From Comamonadaceae bacterium (GTDB lineage: Bacteria > Pseudomonadota > Gammaproteobacteria > Burkholderiales > Burkholderiaceae_C), in assembly GCA_947464665.1 (NCBI GenBank), contig CANHXV010000012.1, positions 1 to 20,379 on the forward strand: a stretch of 20,379 nt of DNA, in the 5' to 3' direction. Numbering within the stretch: position 1 is the stretch's first letter; each line of letters begins with the position of its first letter. Below, in pieces: positions 1-6,574 of the stretch. Both the position numbers and the translations under genes were made by a program. Below the pieces are notes generated by a model. That model made no database searches. It was given only the letters and a program-made list of their open reading frames with translations, and was not told the DNA's origin.

Positions 1-81
1 ATCGTTGTCGCTTCCTCCACAAGCAGTTAATGAAAGTGCAATCAATAGCGCTGCAGATAATTTATGTAATTTGTTTTTCAT
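1..81 (-). CDS. Lipoprotein, N-terminal fragment (runs off the window)
   Basis: The minus strand from the ATG at 81 encodes 27 residues that form a textbook lipoprotein signal peptide. It has a basic start (MKNKLHK), a hydrophobic core and the lipobox LTAC, with the lipidated cysteine at residue 21, followed by GGSDND. Aspartates after the cysteine are seen at position +4 and later, not at +2, so outer-membrane sorting is plausible. The mature domain lies outside the window and the function cannot be told. The stretch is AT-rich compared with the genes from 1177 onward. Upstream of it, CTATGAA (113-119) and TTCATAG (128-134) form a perfect 7-bp inverted repeat that could be an operator. Confidence 0.75.
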   Translation of the reverse strand, partial: MKNKLHKLSAALLIALSLTACGGSDND

Positions 82-223
82 GATATTTTTATTAGTCAAG
101 TTAATGAAATTTCTATGAAGAAAATTGTTCATAGATGACTGACTAAGTTTTCCTTTTACCGTGTCCTAGTAAAAGTCAATCATGGGCACGCTTTCATCGT
201 AGGTTTTAAGAGCGAAATCGCAA

Positions 224-301
224 TTGATGTATGTCAACTGATTCAAGCACTTGAAGAAACATGACATAGATCAATAAATTCCTCAAGCTAAAGCATAGGA
301 T
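224..301 (+). promoter_or_regulatory. Candidate FNR/DNR-type promoter of the small secreted protein
   Basis: TTGATGTATGTCAA at 224-237 fits the Anr/Dnr-type box TTGAT-N4-(A/G)TCAA. A second site, ATGACATAGATCAA at 261-274, fits the reverse-complement form with one mismatch. A possible -10 element, TAGGAT (296-301), would put the start of transcription near 308-309. The second box would then be centred near -41.5, the usual position for class II activation by FNR-family proteins. No -35 element is evident, as expected for an activator-dependent promoter. This is an inference from motif geometry. Confidence 0.4.
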
Positions 302-315
302 GAGTTTCAACTTAC

Positions 316-729
316 ATGAATGAAAATATGAAACAACAAATGTCACACGCAAAATGGCTGACCTCAGCTCTCCTGGCCGCTTCTTCATTGATTGGCGTTG
401 GACATGTCTTTGCACAAGATCAAGTTCAAGCTCAAGTACAAATATACGGTTCACAACTTATGACCACTGCTGAGCGCACTGAATACCAAACAAAAATGCG
501 CACTTTGAAAACAGACAGTGAACGAGATGCTTTTCGGTTAGACCACCACACAAAGATGGCAACCCGTGCTACAGAAAGAGGCATCACATTGCCAAGCACA
601 CCACCAGGTGTTGGTGCAGGTCCAAAATCTAATTTAGGTTTTGGTGCTGGACCAGGTTCTGGAAAGGGTGCTGGTCAAGGTTCGCCTGCTAACTCGCCCG
701 CTGGTGGTGGCAAAGGTCCTGGTCGTTAA
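316..729 (+). CDS. Small secreted protein with Gly/Pro-rich tail, unknown function
   Basis: The 137-residue product has an N-terminal signal peptide (hydrophobic core about residues 14-30, probable cleavage VFA|QDQ after residue 33). A charged middle segment (about 44-94) carries the pattern YGSQLMT..ER.EY..KM ... DHH.KM..RA.ERGI.LP. I recognise this only as a recurrent motif of small exported proteobacterial proteins of unknown role. The last 40 residues are a low-complexity Gly/Pro/Ser/Lys tail, probably disordered. The start is uncertain: ATGs at 316, 328 and 340 are all in frame, and none has a good ribosome binding site. If transcription starts near 309, the leader to 316 would be only about 7 nt, which favours 328 or 340. 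A hairpin terminator follows directly. The gene is AT-richer than the catabolic genes to the right. Confidence 0.7.
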   Translation: MNENMKQQMSHAKWLTSALLAASSLIGVGHVFAQDQVQAQVQIYGSQLMTTAERTEYQTKMRTLKTDSERDAFRLDHHTKMATRATERGITLPSTPPGVGAGPKSNLGFGAGPGSGKGAGQGSPANSPAGGGKGPGR

Positions 730-742
730 ACAAATGAAAAAT

Positions 743-775
743 AGCCACTGATTTTTGAAGTCAGCGGCTTTTATT
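743..775 (+). terminator. Rho-independent terminator after the secreted-protein gene
   Basis: AGCCACTGA (743-751) pairs with TCAGCGGCT (761-769) with one mismatch across a short loop, and is followed by a T-rich run. It sits 13 nt after the stop codon at 727-729. Confidence 0.65.
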
Positions 776-789
776 CTGACTATCTGGGG

Positions 790-960
790 GTGATAGCAGC
801 GGCACGTGACCGGCTAAAGGATGGAAGCTTGGTGGAGCTGCACCTCAAACCCCGCTTACGAGCCACGGCGCGCTTTGCCTATGTAACGCTTGCCGGGCGA
901 ACCGAGGCACCAGCGATGGCCTATTTCCGCCAGTTTCTGCGCGCACATTTGCATGAATAG
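790..960 (+). pseudogene. LysR-family regulator, C-terminal remnant
   Basis: Reading from 790, 56 codons remain open to the TAG at 958-960. The peptide contains DGSLVELHLKPRLRATARFA and ends AMAYFRQFLRAHLHE. This is the typical last strand and helix of a LysR effector-binding domain (short hydrophobic strand, Arg-rich stretch, Ala-rich turn, FxxFLRxHL end). There is no start codon context, no helix-turn-helix and no upstream coding frame: the secreted-protein terminator ends only 15 bases before it. It is therefore a 3' remnant of a gene of about 300 codons whose 5' part was lost. The base composition jumps from AT-rich to GC-rich at about 780, so this edge marks a recombination or deletion junction. 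Confidence 0.6.
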
Positions 961-972
961 GAAGTGCTTGGT

Positions 973-1089
973 ATGGCATTCCCCGAAATTCCCCGCTGGG
1001 AAAACAACATTCGCGCCGCCGCCGGTTTGGGCGTGGGGGCTAGTGTGGATGCGCTGAGCTTTGCGGCCCGGCGCTGGTTGACGCGTTGA
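973..1089 (+). CDS. Small ORF (38 aa) after the LysR remnant, possibly a gene fragment
   Basis: ATG at 973 is preceded by AGGAAG at 959-964, which overlaps the LysR stop codon at suitable spacing. The ORF runs to TGA at 1087-1089. The peptide has FPEIPRWENNIRAAAG, then an Ala/Gly/Val-rich stretch and SFAARRWLTR at the end. I do not recognise a family. It may be a genuine small protein, or a residue of the gene that once followed the LysR gene. The remaining 1090-1176 shows no convincing coding sequence on either strand. Overlapping minus-strand ORFs across this zone look like shadows. Confidence 0.25.
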   Translation: MAFPEIPRWENNIRAAAGLGVGASVDALSFAARRWLTR

Positions 1090-1176
1090 AGCAAGGCCTG
1101 CAGCCCATTCATACCCTCTGATGGCGCAGGCCCATGTCCTGCTGGTTGTACACACCGCTTCGTTAGAAGGCTTGAG

Positions 1177-2334
1177 TTAAAAGACAACGGCCTCAAGCAA
1201 CTCCAAAGGATCGCCATAGTTTTGGGCCATAGCAATCACTTCCGGATCGCGGAGTGCGCATAAAAACCCTTTGTCGATCAGCCGGTTGTTGCCGGCGGTG
1301 ACCGTGGCATCCAGGATCACCAAGTCCACATGAATAGGAGGCTCCTCCCAGTCGGGCATGGTGCGCCTGATGTAGTCGGCGGGTTTGACCAGATCAATTC
1401 CGAAGTGCAAGGCACCGGGGGCGTTGGAACCAGCGGGGTAGATGGTGTGGCGTGGGGCCTTGGGATTAAAACCGCAGCCCCCCCCTTCGATCAACCGGCC
1501 TCCGATGAGCATTTCGCGCAGCAATTGGGCATCTTCGGTTTCACCACTGACATGACTGATGTACTCGCCTTCGAAGAAAACACCAATGGGCTCCTTAAAG
1601 GGTTCTGCAAACCCTACGGCCCATTGCGGATAAAGAACGCCACCCATGCGCGTGGCCACCGACATGTCGTTTTTGACAGCGTTGTGGTCCCAGAGATTGG
1701 GGCCGTGAGAGGCCAAATAGTGAACATAGCAACCGTCTTCATCGGCTGTCATCTTGCCACGCCAGCGGTTCGTGTTGAGTTGGTTGTCGCGCATCTCGGG
1801 TGTGAAGCCTATGCGAAAGTCGCTGCCGCGTTCGTCCGTAAAGTGCAGATCAAAAGCTGTACCTTGCGGATATCGTTGTGCGGTGCATCGCGTGATTTCT
1901 CCCACCAAATCGATGGGAAAACGAGCTTGTGGTGTGTGCAAAAGATCAAGATTGCGGAAGTAAGTGATCTTGACCCAGCGCTGTCCCTTTTTGCGCAGCG
2001 ATAGGCAAAATGGGTCGAAGACTGAGCAAAACCATGTGGACACCACAAAGCTAGCACGCGCAAGGAGGGGTTGAACGACTTCGGGTATTTCGGTCACGCG
2101 GGAGCTGGGTTCCATGTAGACGCGTACGGTGGCACCGCGAGCTTTGGCATGGCCGTGGATCGCGTCAATGACCCGGGTGTCGAGCAAGGGGTCGGCCAAG
2201 ACCAGCACTTCATCGCCTCTTCGAAATGCGAAGGTGCGCACGAAATTGTCTAGCGCTTGGTAAAAATACTTGGTGTCGGTAATGGCTGGTGCGAGTGGGA
2301 TCGGCAGACCGGCGTAAGTGGGCATGGCGTTCAT
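1177..2334 (-). CDS. NicX/M29-like metalloenzyme (putative 2,5-dihydroxypyridine 5,6-dioxygenase family)
   Basis: The 385-residue product belongs, as far as I can recognise, to the leucyl aminopeptidase T (M29)-like superfamily, which also includes the Fe(II) ring-cleavage enzyme NicX of nicotinate degradation. An N-terminal alpha/beta domain (about 40-130; EVLVLADPL, ATVRVYMEP) precedes a C-terminal metal domain with ALHFGID (H310) and PIHVDLVILDA (H335, D337). NicX uses a His, His-x-Asp triad, and M29 peptidases share the HxD. I do not see clear equivalents of the extra glutamates of M29 peptidases, so a dioxygenase-like or hydrolytic role is more likely than peptidase activity. The start at 2334 is chosen because longer versions overlap the receptor gene upstream, which stops at 2358. 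The 23-nt gap suggests one transcript with that receptor. The true substrate is unknown. Confidence 0.65.
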   Translation of the reverse strand: MNAMPTYAGLPIPLAPAITDTKYFYQALDNFVRTFAFRRGDEVLVLADPLLDTRVIDAIHGHAKARGATVRVYMEPSSRVTEIPEVVQPLLARASFVVSTWFCSVFDPFCLSLRKKGQRWVKITYFRNLDLLHTPQARFPIDLVGEITRCTAQRYPQGTAFDLHFTDERGSDFRIGFTPEMRDNQLNTNRWRGKMTADEDGCYVHYLASHGPNLWDHNAVKNDMSVATRMGGVLYPQWAVGFAEPFKEPIGVFFEGEYISHVSGETEDAQLLREMLIGGRLIEGGGCGFNPKAPRHTIYPAGSNAPGALHFGIDLVKPADYIRRTMPDWEEPPIHVDLVILDATVTAGNNRLIDKGFLCALRDPEVIAMAQNYGDPLELLEAVVF

Positions 2335-2357
2335 GAGAGAGTCCGGTTTCGTATGTT

Positions 2358-3341
2358 TCAGTCGATGGTCGCCCCGGCGCGTTTGACGGCCATGCCCCAA
2401 CGTTCCATTTCTGTGGCAATGAATCGACTCAATTCTGTTGGACTGCTTGGATAAACCTCACTGCCGCGACTGGCCAGTTGTTGACGTAATTCGGCGCTAC
2501 TCAAGGCCTTGTTCAGGGCGGTGTTGATTTTTTGGACAATGCCCGCTGGCGTGCCTGCGGGGGCAAAAACCGCATCCCAGGCCGTGACCTGGAAACCATC
2601 CATGCCCGATTCGATCAGGGTGGGGATGTTGGGAAAACTGCCCAAGCGTTGCGCTGAGGTCACGGCCAGTGCCTTGATGCGGTCGCCGCGCACTTGTGGG
2701 GCGGTGTTGGGCATCACGTCGATCATGAAGTCAACGCGTCCACCAATAAGATCGATCATGGCTGGCGCACCACCTTTGTAAGGAATGTGCACGGCCTCTA
2801 CGCCGGCTTGTGCTTTGAACATCTCTCCAGTCAGGTGGGAGGTGGTGCCATTGCCAGCCGATGCAAAAGAAAAGGAGCCAGGCTTTTCCTTCATCAATTT
2901 GACGAGCTCACCAGGGTTGCTGGCCGCCAAGCCAGGCCGAACCACCAGCATGGCCGGGATGCTGCTGAGTCGACCCACGGCTTCGAAATCCTTCAGGGGG
3001 TTGAAGCCCGTGTTTTTGTAAAGGGCGTGGTTGATGCCATGGGTGCCATTGGTGCCGTAAAGCAAGGTGTACCCGTCTGGGGAGGCGCGCGAAACCATGA
3101 CAGCCCCCACATTTCCACCAGCGCCTGCAACGTTCTCGAACACAAAGTTTTGCCCCAGTTCTTGGGCAGCCTTTGTCAGGATGAGTCGGGCCTGGTTGTC
3201 ACCTCCGCCGCCAGCCACAAACGGGATCACCACCCGGACGGGTTTATTGGGGTAACTCTCCACGCTGTTTTGTGCCAAGGAAGAGCATGCAATCATCCAG
3301 CAAATGATGGCCATGAGCGAGCGTCTGTTTTGAAATGCCAT
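2358..3341 (-). CDS. Tripartite tricarboxylate transporter substrate-binding protein (Bug family)
   Basis: This is a periplasmic solute receptor of 327 residues, the usual Bug/TctC length. A signal peptide (about 1-24, ending SLAQ) precedes the family start YPNKPVRVVIPFVAGGGGD (about 30-48). Further hallmarks are the GGGGD ligand loop, VENVAGAGG-like text, IPYKGGAPAMIDLIGG and FAPAGTP. Bug receptors bind carboxylates, aromatic acids and amides and work with a TctA/TctB membrane pair; neither is present in the window. It is first in a two-gene minus-strand operon with the NicX-like gene, so its ligand is probably that enzyme's substrate or a precursor. The promoter and palindromic operators lie in the 102-bp gap to the divergent GntR gene. 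Confidence 0.92.
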   Translation of the reverse strand: MAFQNRRSLMAIICWMIACSSLAQNSVESYPNKPVRVVIPFVAGGGGDNQARLILTKAAQELGQNFVFENVAGAGGNVGAVMVSRASPDGYTLLYGTNGTHGINHALYKNTGFNPLKDFEAVGRLSSIPAMLVVRPGLAASNPGELVKLMKEKPGSFSFASAGNGTTSHLTGEMFKAQAGVEAVHIPYKGGAPAMIDLIGGRVDFMIDVMPNTAPQVRGDRIKALAVTSAQRLGSFPNIPTLIESGMDGFQVTAWDAVFAPAGTPAGIVQKINTALNKALSSAELRQQLASRGSEVYPSSPTELSRFIATEMERWGMAVKRAGATID

Positions 3342-3361
3342 GAGGGTCTCCCGGGGTTTAA

Positions 3362-3420
3362 TGCATGCAATTATAGGATCAGCGATCTATTAAATGAAAA
3401 TAGTTCAGAAATTGCATGCA
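3362..3420. promoter_or_regulatory. Paired palindromic operator between Bug receptor and GntR regulator
   Basis: TGCATGCAATT (3362-3372) and AATTGCATGCA (3410-3420) are perfect inverted repeats, and each contains the self-palindrome TGCATGCA. The two palindrome centres are 51 bp apart, about five helical turns, which suits a dimer pair on the same DNA face with looping. On the minus strand, TATAAT (3375-3370) overlaps the left arm and is a good -10 for the receptor operon. A weak -35 (TTCATT, 3398-3393) lies 17 bp upstream. FCD-type GntR proteins commonly use short palindromes of this kind, so the adjacent regulator is the likely ligand. Confidence 0.6.
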
Positions 3421-3443
3421 AAAATGGTCGTTACACTCAGGCC

Positions 3444-4142
3444 ATGGCCACCCAAATTCATCTTGTCACCCATGAGCTTCGTCGCAGGATAGGAGCAGGG
3501 ATTTACGCCCCAGGCACGCGGCTGGTGGAGTTGCAAGTGTCAGCCGATTTGGGGGTTTCGCGCACACCCATTCGCCTGGCTTTTGAAGAGTTGTCCAAGG
3601 AAGGGCTGCTTGAACGATTGCCCACAAGAGGTTTTCGTGTCAGATCGTTTAACGCCCATGATCTGGCCAACGCGATTGATGTGCGTGGTGTGCTGGAGGG
3701 GATGGCCGCCAGGTTGGCCGCTGAGCGTACCCTGACGGCGGTCGACCGAGAAATCCTGCAATCGTGTGTCGATCAAGGTCGCGGTTTATTGGGTCAAGCG
3801 GCAGAGAACAACTTCGTTTTGGATTCGCAAGGCTGGACGGCCATGAATGCACGTTTTCACGCCACGATGATTGCTGCTGCAGGCAACGAAGTCTTGGGCA
3901 ATGCCATTCGTGAGATTGGCCAAATCCCCTTGGTTGGCGCTCAGGCCCTGAGTTTGCATGGCATTGCACCGCAACGAGAGTTCACCTTTCTTCAGCGAGC
4001 CCAACTCGATCATGAGGATGTCCTGTCCGCCATTCTTGCGGGCGAAAGCGCCAGGGCTGAGTCATTGATGCGTGAACATGCTCGCCGCAGTCGAGACAAC
4101 AAGCGCATCCTTTTGGCGGCTGCGCTCAAACTTGACAGGTAA
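3444..4142 (+). CDS. GntR-family transcriptional regulator (FadR/FCD type)
   Basis: The 232-residue protein has an N-terminal winged helix-turn-helix (about 5-68). ELRRRIGAGIYAPGTRLVE and LGVSRTPIRLAFEELSKEG show the conserved G.Y.PG..L.E and VSRTP.R.A...L tokens of GntR proteins. A C-terminal all-helical FCD ligand domain follows (about 75-225), with conserved polar residues in IDVRGVLEG, NARFHATMI, DHEDVLSAILAG and REHARRS. FCD domains usually bind a metal and an organic acid. The ATG at 3444 is used because the open frame upstream covers the intergenic operators and the antisense of the receptor gene. It is divergent from the Bug/NicX-like operon and probably represses it until the substrate is bound. 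Confidence 0.9.
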   Translation: MATQIHLVTHELRRRIGAGIYAPGTRLVELQVSADLGVSRTPIRLAFEELSKEGLLERLPTRGFRVRSFNAHDLANAIDVRGVLEGMAARLAAERTLTAVDREILQSCVDQGRGLLGQAAENNFVLDSQGWTAMNARFHATMIAAAGNEVLGNAIREIGQIPLVGAQALSLHGIAPQREFTFLQRAQLDHEDVLSAILAGESARAESLMREHARRSRDNKRILLAAALKLDR

Positions 4143-4157
4143 TTGCCTTTTAAAGTT

Positions 4158-4199
4158 CGGGTTAACCCGGAACAATTTACTTAGGTAGCAAAGTATATT
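4158..4199 (+). promoter_or_regulatory. Candidate operator/promoter region of the oxygenase-decarboxylase operon
   Basis: The 111-bp gap before the oxygenase gene holds three signals. The perfect palindrome CGGGTTAACCCG lies at 4158-4169. TTAGGTAGCAAA at 4181-4192 lies inside the inverted repeat TACTT (4178-4182)/AAGTA (4191-4195), and matches 10 of 12 bases of TTAGGTGGCTAA in the reductase/receptor promoter (9330-9341). A possible -10, TATATT, is at 4194-4199 with only a poor -35 (ACAATT, 4172-4177). The shared motif suggests a common repressor, most simply the MarR protein encoded at 6571-7089. Confidence 0.4.
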
Positions 4200-4253
4200 C
4201 GGGGTGTTGGTGACAATGCTCACCCAAATTTTGGCTCTAGGAGTATTGAAGAG

Positions 4254-5573
4254 ATGTTGACGCCTGAAGAAAATGAACTGCTCTGCCGTGTAGAAGCAAA
4301 GGCCCCCATGGGGCAACTGATGCGCGAGCATTGGGTGCCCATTTGCTTAAGTGAAGAAGTTGAGGCACCGGACGGGACCCCTGTGAAGGCCCGAATTCTG
4401 GGTGAAGACTTGGTGGTGTTCCGAGACACGGCCGGAGAGGTGGGTGTGTTGGACGAGTACTGCCCACACCGACGTGCCTCCTTGCTCATGGGGCGCAATG
4501 AAGAAGGTGGTTTGCGTTGCCTTTACCATGGCTGGAAAATGGACGTCAAAGGCAAAGTGCTGGAGATGGTCTCAGAGCCGCAAGCCAGTGAGATGGCCTG
4601 CAAAGTGAAGCAAAAAGCCTATCCGGTGCAGGAGTGGGGTGGGCTTGTCTGGGCCTTCATGGGCCCCCAGGACCGGGTACCTGCTTTTGAGCCACCGCGA
4701 TGGGCGCCAACGGCGCAGGCGCGTGTGTCGATCGCCAAAGTGGTGGTGCCAGTCAATTGGGCTCAAATCTTGGAGGGCGCCATTGATTCGGCGCACAGCT
4801 CGAGCTTGCACAGTTCGGACATGGTTCCTGCTCGAGTGCAAAGTGGCGAGGCGACCGATAAAAATTGGTTGCGCCCCTCGACCGATAAAGCGCCTCGGCT
4901 TCAGGTTCAACGCACAGATTATGGTTTTCGATACGCCGCCATCCGCAGGCCTATTTTCAATGCGCAAACGCATGATTACATTCGCACGACCGTATTCGTT
5001 GCGCCCTGGACGGTTCTCGTTCCGCCCAACAATTTGTACAACGTCGCCAACGTCAATGTGCCGATAGACGACACCAACACCTGTTTTTACTTCATGGCTT
5101 GGGGTCATCCTGCGCAGACGCCAGAAACTGAAACCTGGCGCAAATTTTTGGGGCAAACGGTCGGTGTCGATCTGGACACGTACTACCGCCCACTGCGCAA
5201 TTACGACAACCGTTTTTGGCAAGACCGGCAAGCGATGAAGGCGGGCAACTTCACCGGCATCAAAGGCTTTCCAAATCAGGATATAGCCATGTGGGTGACC
5301 ATGGGCAAAATTGCAGATCGCAGCCAAGATCGACTGGGGGCGAGTGATCTGGCGATTGTCGAGTTTCGCAAACAAATGATTGAAGCCGTGAAGCAATTTC
5401 AGCAAGACGCAATCGCGATTGGAACCGCAGAAAGACAAGTCCCGGCCAATGTCTGCTCTTATCAGCAGGTGCTTCCGAAAACCGATGACTGGCGTTCGTT
5501 TGAGGGACGTTATATTTGGGACGAAGCTGATGCTTCTGCCCAGAGTGACAACGCCTATGTTGTCAAAGCTTGA
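4254..5573 (+). CDS. pht3: Rieske aromatic-ring dioxygenase, phthalate 4,5-dioxygenase-like oxygenase component
   Basis: The 439-residue terminal oxygenase would add both atoms of O2 to an aromatic carboxylate, giving a cis-dihydrodiol. The Rieske [2Fe-2S] site is C70-x-H72 (CPHR) and C89-x2-H92 (CLYHGW). The mononuclear iron site is visible as EGAIDSAHSSSLHSSD, with E174, D178, H181 and H186 in the E-x3-D-x2-H-x4-H pattern of the phthalate/Pht3/OphA2 group. A DNRFWQDRQAM stretch further on is also typical. The length matches the family. TAGGAG lies 9 nt before the start. The decarboxylase gene follows at 11 nt, and the matching reductase and dehydrogenase lie on the opposite strand at 7086-9301. 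The substrate could be phthalate or an analogue, including a heteroaromatic dicarboxylate; the sequence cannot decide. Confidence 0.88.
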   Translation: MLTPEENELLCRVEAKAPMGQLMREHWVPICLSEEVEAPDGTPVKARILGEDLVVFRDTAGEVGVLDEYCPHRRASLLMGRNEEGGLRCLYHGWKMDVKGKVLEMVSEPQASEMACKVKQKAYPVQEWGGLVWAFMGPQDRVPAFEPPRWAPTAQARVSIAKVVVPVNWAQILEGAIDSAHSSSLHSSDMVPARVQSGEATDKNWLRPSTDKAPRLQVQRTDYGFRYAAIRRPIFNAQTHDYIRTTVFVAPWTVLVPPNNLYNVANVNVPIDDTNTCFYFMAWGHPAQTPETETWRKFLGQTVGVDLDTYYRPLRNYDNRFWQDRQAMKAGNFTGIKGFPNQDIAMWVTMGKIADRSQDRLGASDLAIVEFRKQMIEAVKQFQQDAIAIGTAERQVPANVCSYQQVLPKTDDWRSFEGRYIWDEADASAQSDNAYVVKA

Positions 5574-5584
5574 GAAGGCCTGAT

Positions 5585-6574
5585 ATGAATAAACTCAGAT
5601 TGTCGGTCGCGATGGGCGACTATGACCGCACACGCGCACTGCTCGATGGACGGGTGCAAATCGATGGTGTGGATCCTGTTTACATGACGCTGTATCCAGA
5701 GGAAATGTTTTTCAGGGCCATGCGAAGCCAGGACTTTGACATTTGTGAGCTGTCCTTTTCCAGTTACATGGTCAAGACGGCGCAAAACACATGCCCTTAC
5801 GTGGCTGTTCCCGTTTTCTTGTCTCGTGCATTTCGGCATACATCAATCTATGTTCGCAAGGACAGAGTTCACAAGCCTGAAGATTTGAAAGGACGTCGCA
5901 TCGGTTTGCCCGAGTACCAACTCAGCGCCCATGTATGGGCGCGCGCCATTTTGCAAGATGACCATGGCGTGCATCCGGAAGATGTCACATGGTTGCGCGG
6001 CGGCATAGAAACACCCGGGCGGCCAGAAAAGATTGCCCTGAAACTGCCCGCAGGCGTTCGGCTTGAAAATGCGCCCGAGGGCACAACGATTTCTGAATTG
6101 CTCGACCGGGGTGAGATCGATGGGTTTATGGCCCCTAGGCCACCTAGCGCGCAAGCGTTGAGCAACCCGGCTGTTGGCTGGCTTTTCGATGACCCCACAG
6201 CAGCTGCCAAAGATTACTTCAAACGCACAGGAATTTTTCCGATCATGCACGTCGTGGGTGTTCGCAAAACTTTATGCGATGCGCACCCATGGCTGCCCAT
6301 GGCCGTATTCAAGGCTTTCAACCAAGCCAAAGGCGCGGCTCTGGAGGCCTTGTCTGATACGTCAGCGACCAAAGTGACTTTGCCCTTTGTGGAGGAGCAG
6401 CTCAAGGCGGCGCGGGAAACCATGGGGCAGGATTTCTGGTCTTATGGTGTGGCTGCCAACCGTGCCACGCTGGACGCATTTTTGCGTCACCACCATGCTC
6501 AAGGTCTTTCTCAAAAAAGGATGCAGATTGAAGAGATTTTTCACCCTGCAACCTACGAGACCTACGCCATTTAA
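5585..6574 (+). CDS. pht5: 4,5-dihydroxyphthalate decarboxylase-like protein
   Basis: The 329-residue protein matches the Pht5/OphC type. This is a decarboxylase with a type-II periplasmic-binding-protein (NMT1/SsuA-like) fold but no signal peptide. It opens LRLSVAMGDYDRTRALLDGRV, and carries EEMFFRAMRSQDFDICELSF, VFLSRAFRHTSIYVR, KPEDLKGRRIGLPEY and a Trp-x-x-GG..PGR segment, all typical of the family. In the phthalate route it removes CO2 from 4,5-dihydroxyphthalate to give protocatechuate. The ATG at 5585 is chosen because AGAAGG sits 7 nt before it; the TTG at 5570 is less likely. The gene is coupled to the oxygenase by an 11-nt gap. Its stop codon overlaps that of the convergent MarR gene. 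Confidence 0.85.
   Translation: MNKLRLSVAMGDYDRTRALLDGRVQIDGVDPVYMTLYPEEMFFRAMRSQDFDICELSFSSYMVKTAQNTCPYVAVPVFLSRAFRHTSIYVRKDRVHKPEDLKGRRIGLPEYQLSAHVWARAILQDDHGVHPEDVTWLRGGIETPGRPEKIALKLPAGVRLENAPEGTTISELLDRGEIDGFMAPRPPSAQALSNPAVGWLFDDPTAAAKDYFKRTGIFPIMHVVGVRKTLCDAHPWLPMAVFKAFNQAKGAALEALSDTSATKVTLPFVEEQLKAARETMGQDFWSYGVAANRATLDAFLRHHHAQGLSQKRMQIEEIFHPATYETYAI

Noticed and set aside
856..1235. Minus-strand frames of about 100 codons in the relic zone
   Set aside because: They overlap the LysR remnant and the NicX-like gene end, and have no ribosome binding site or recognisable motif; probably shadows.
1330..2004. Long plus-strand frame across the NicX-like gene
   Set aside because: It is the complement of a well-recognised family and shows no domain of its own.
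2694..3443. Upstream extension of the first GntR gene as a 482-residue fusion
   Set aside because: This part is antisense to the Bug receptor and crosses the promoter and operators; the GntR domain starts exactly after the ATG at 3444.
4572..5438. 288-codon minus-strand frame across the oxygenase gene
   Set aside because: It is antisense to a complete Rieske oxygenase with all metal ligands; its own translation looks like no known family.
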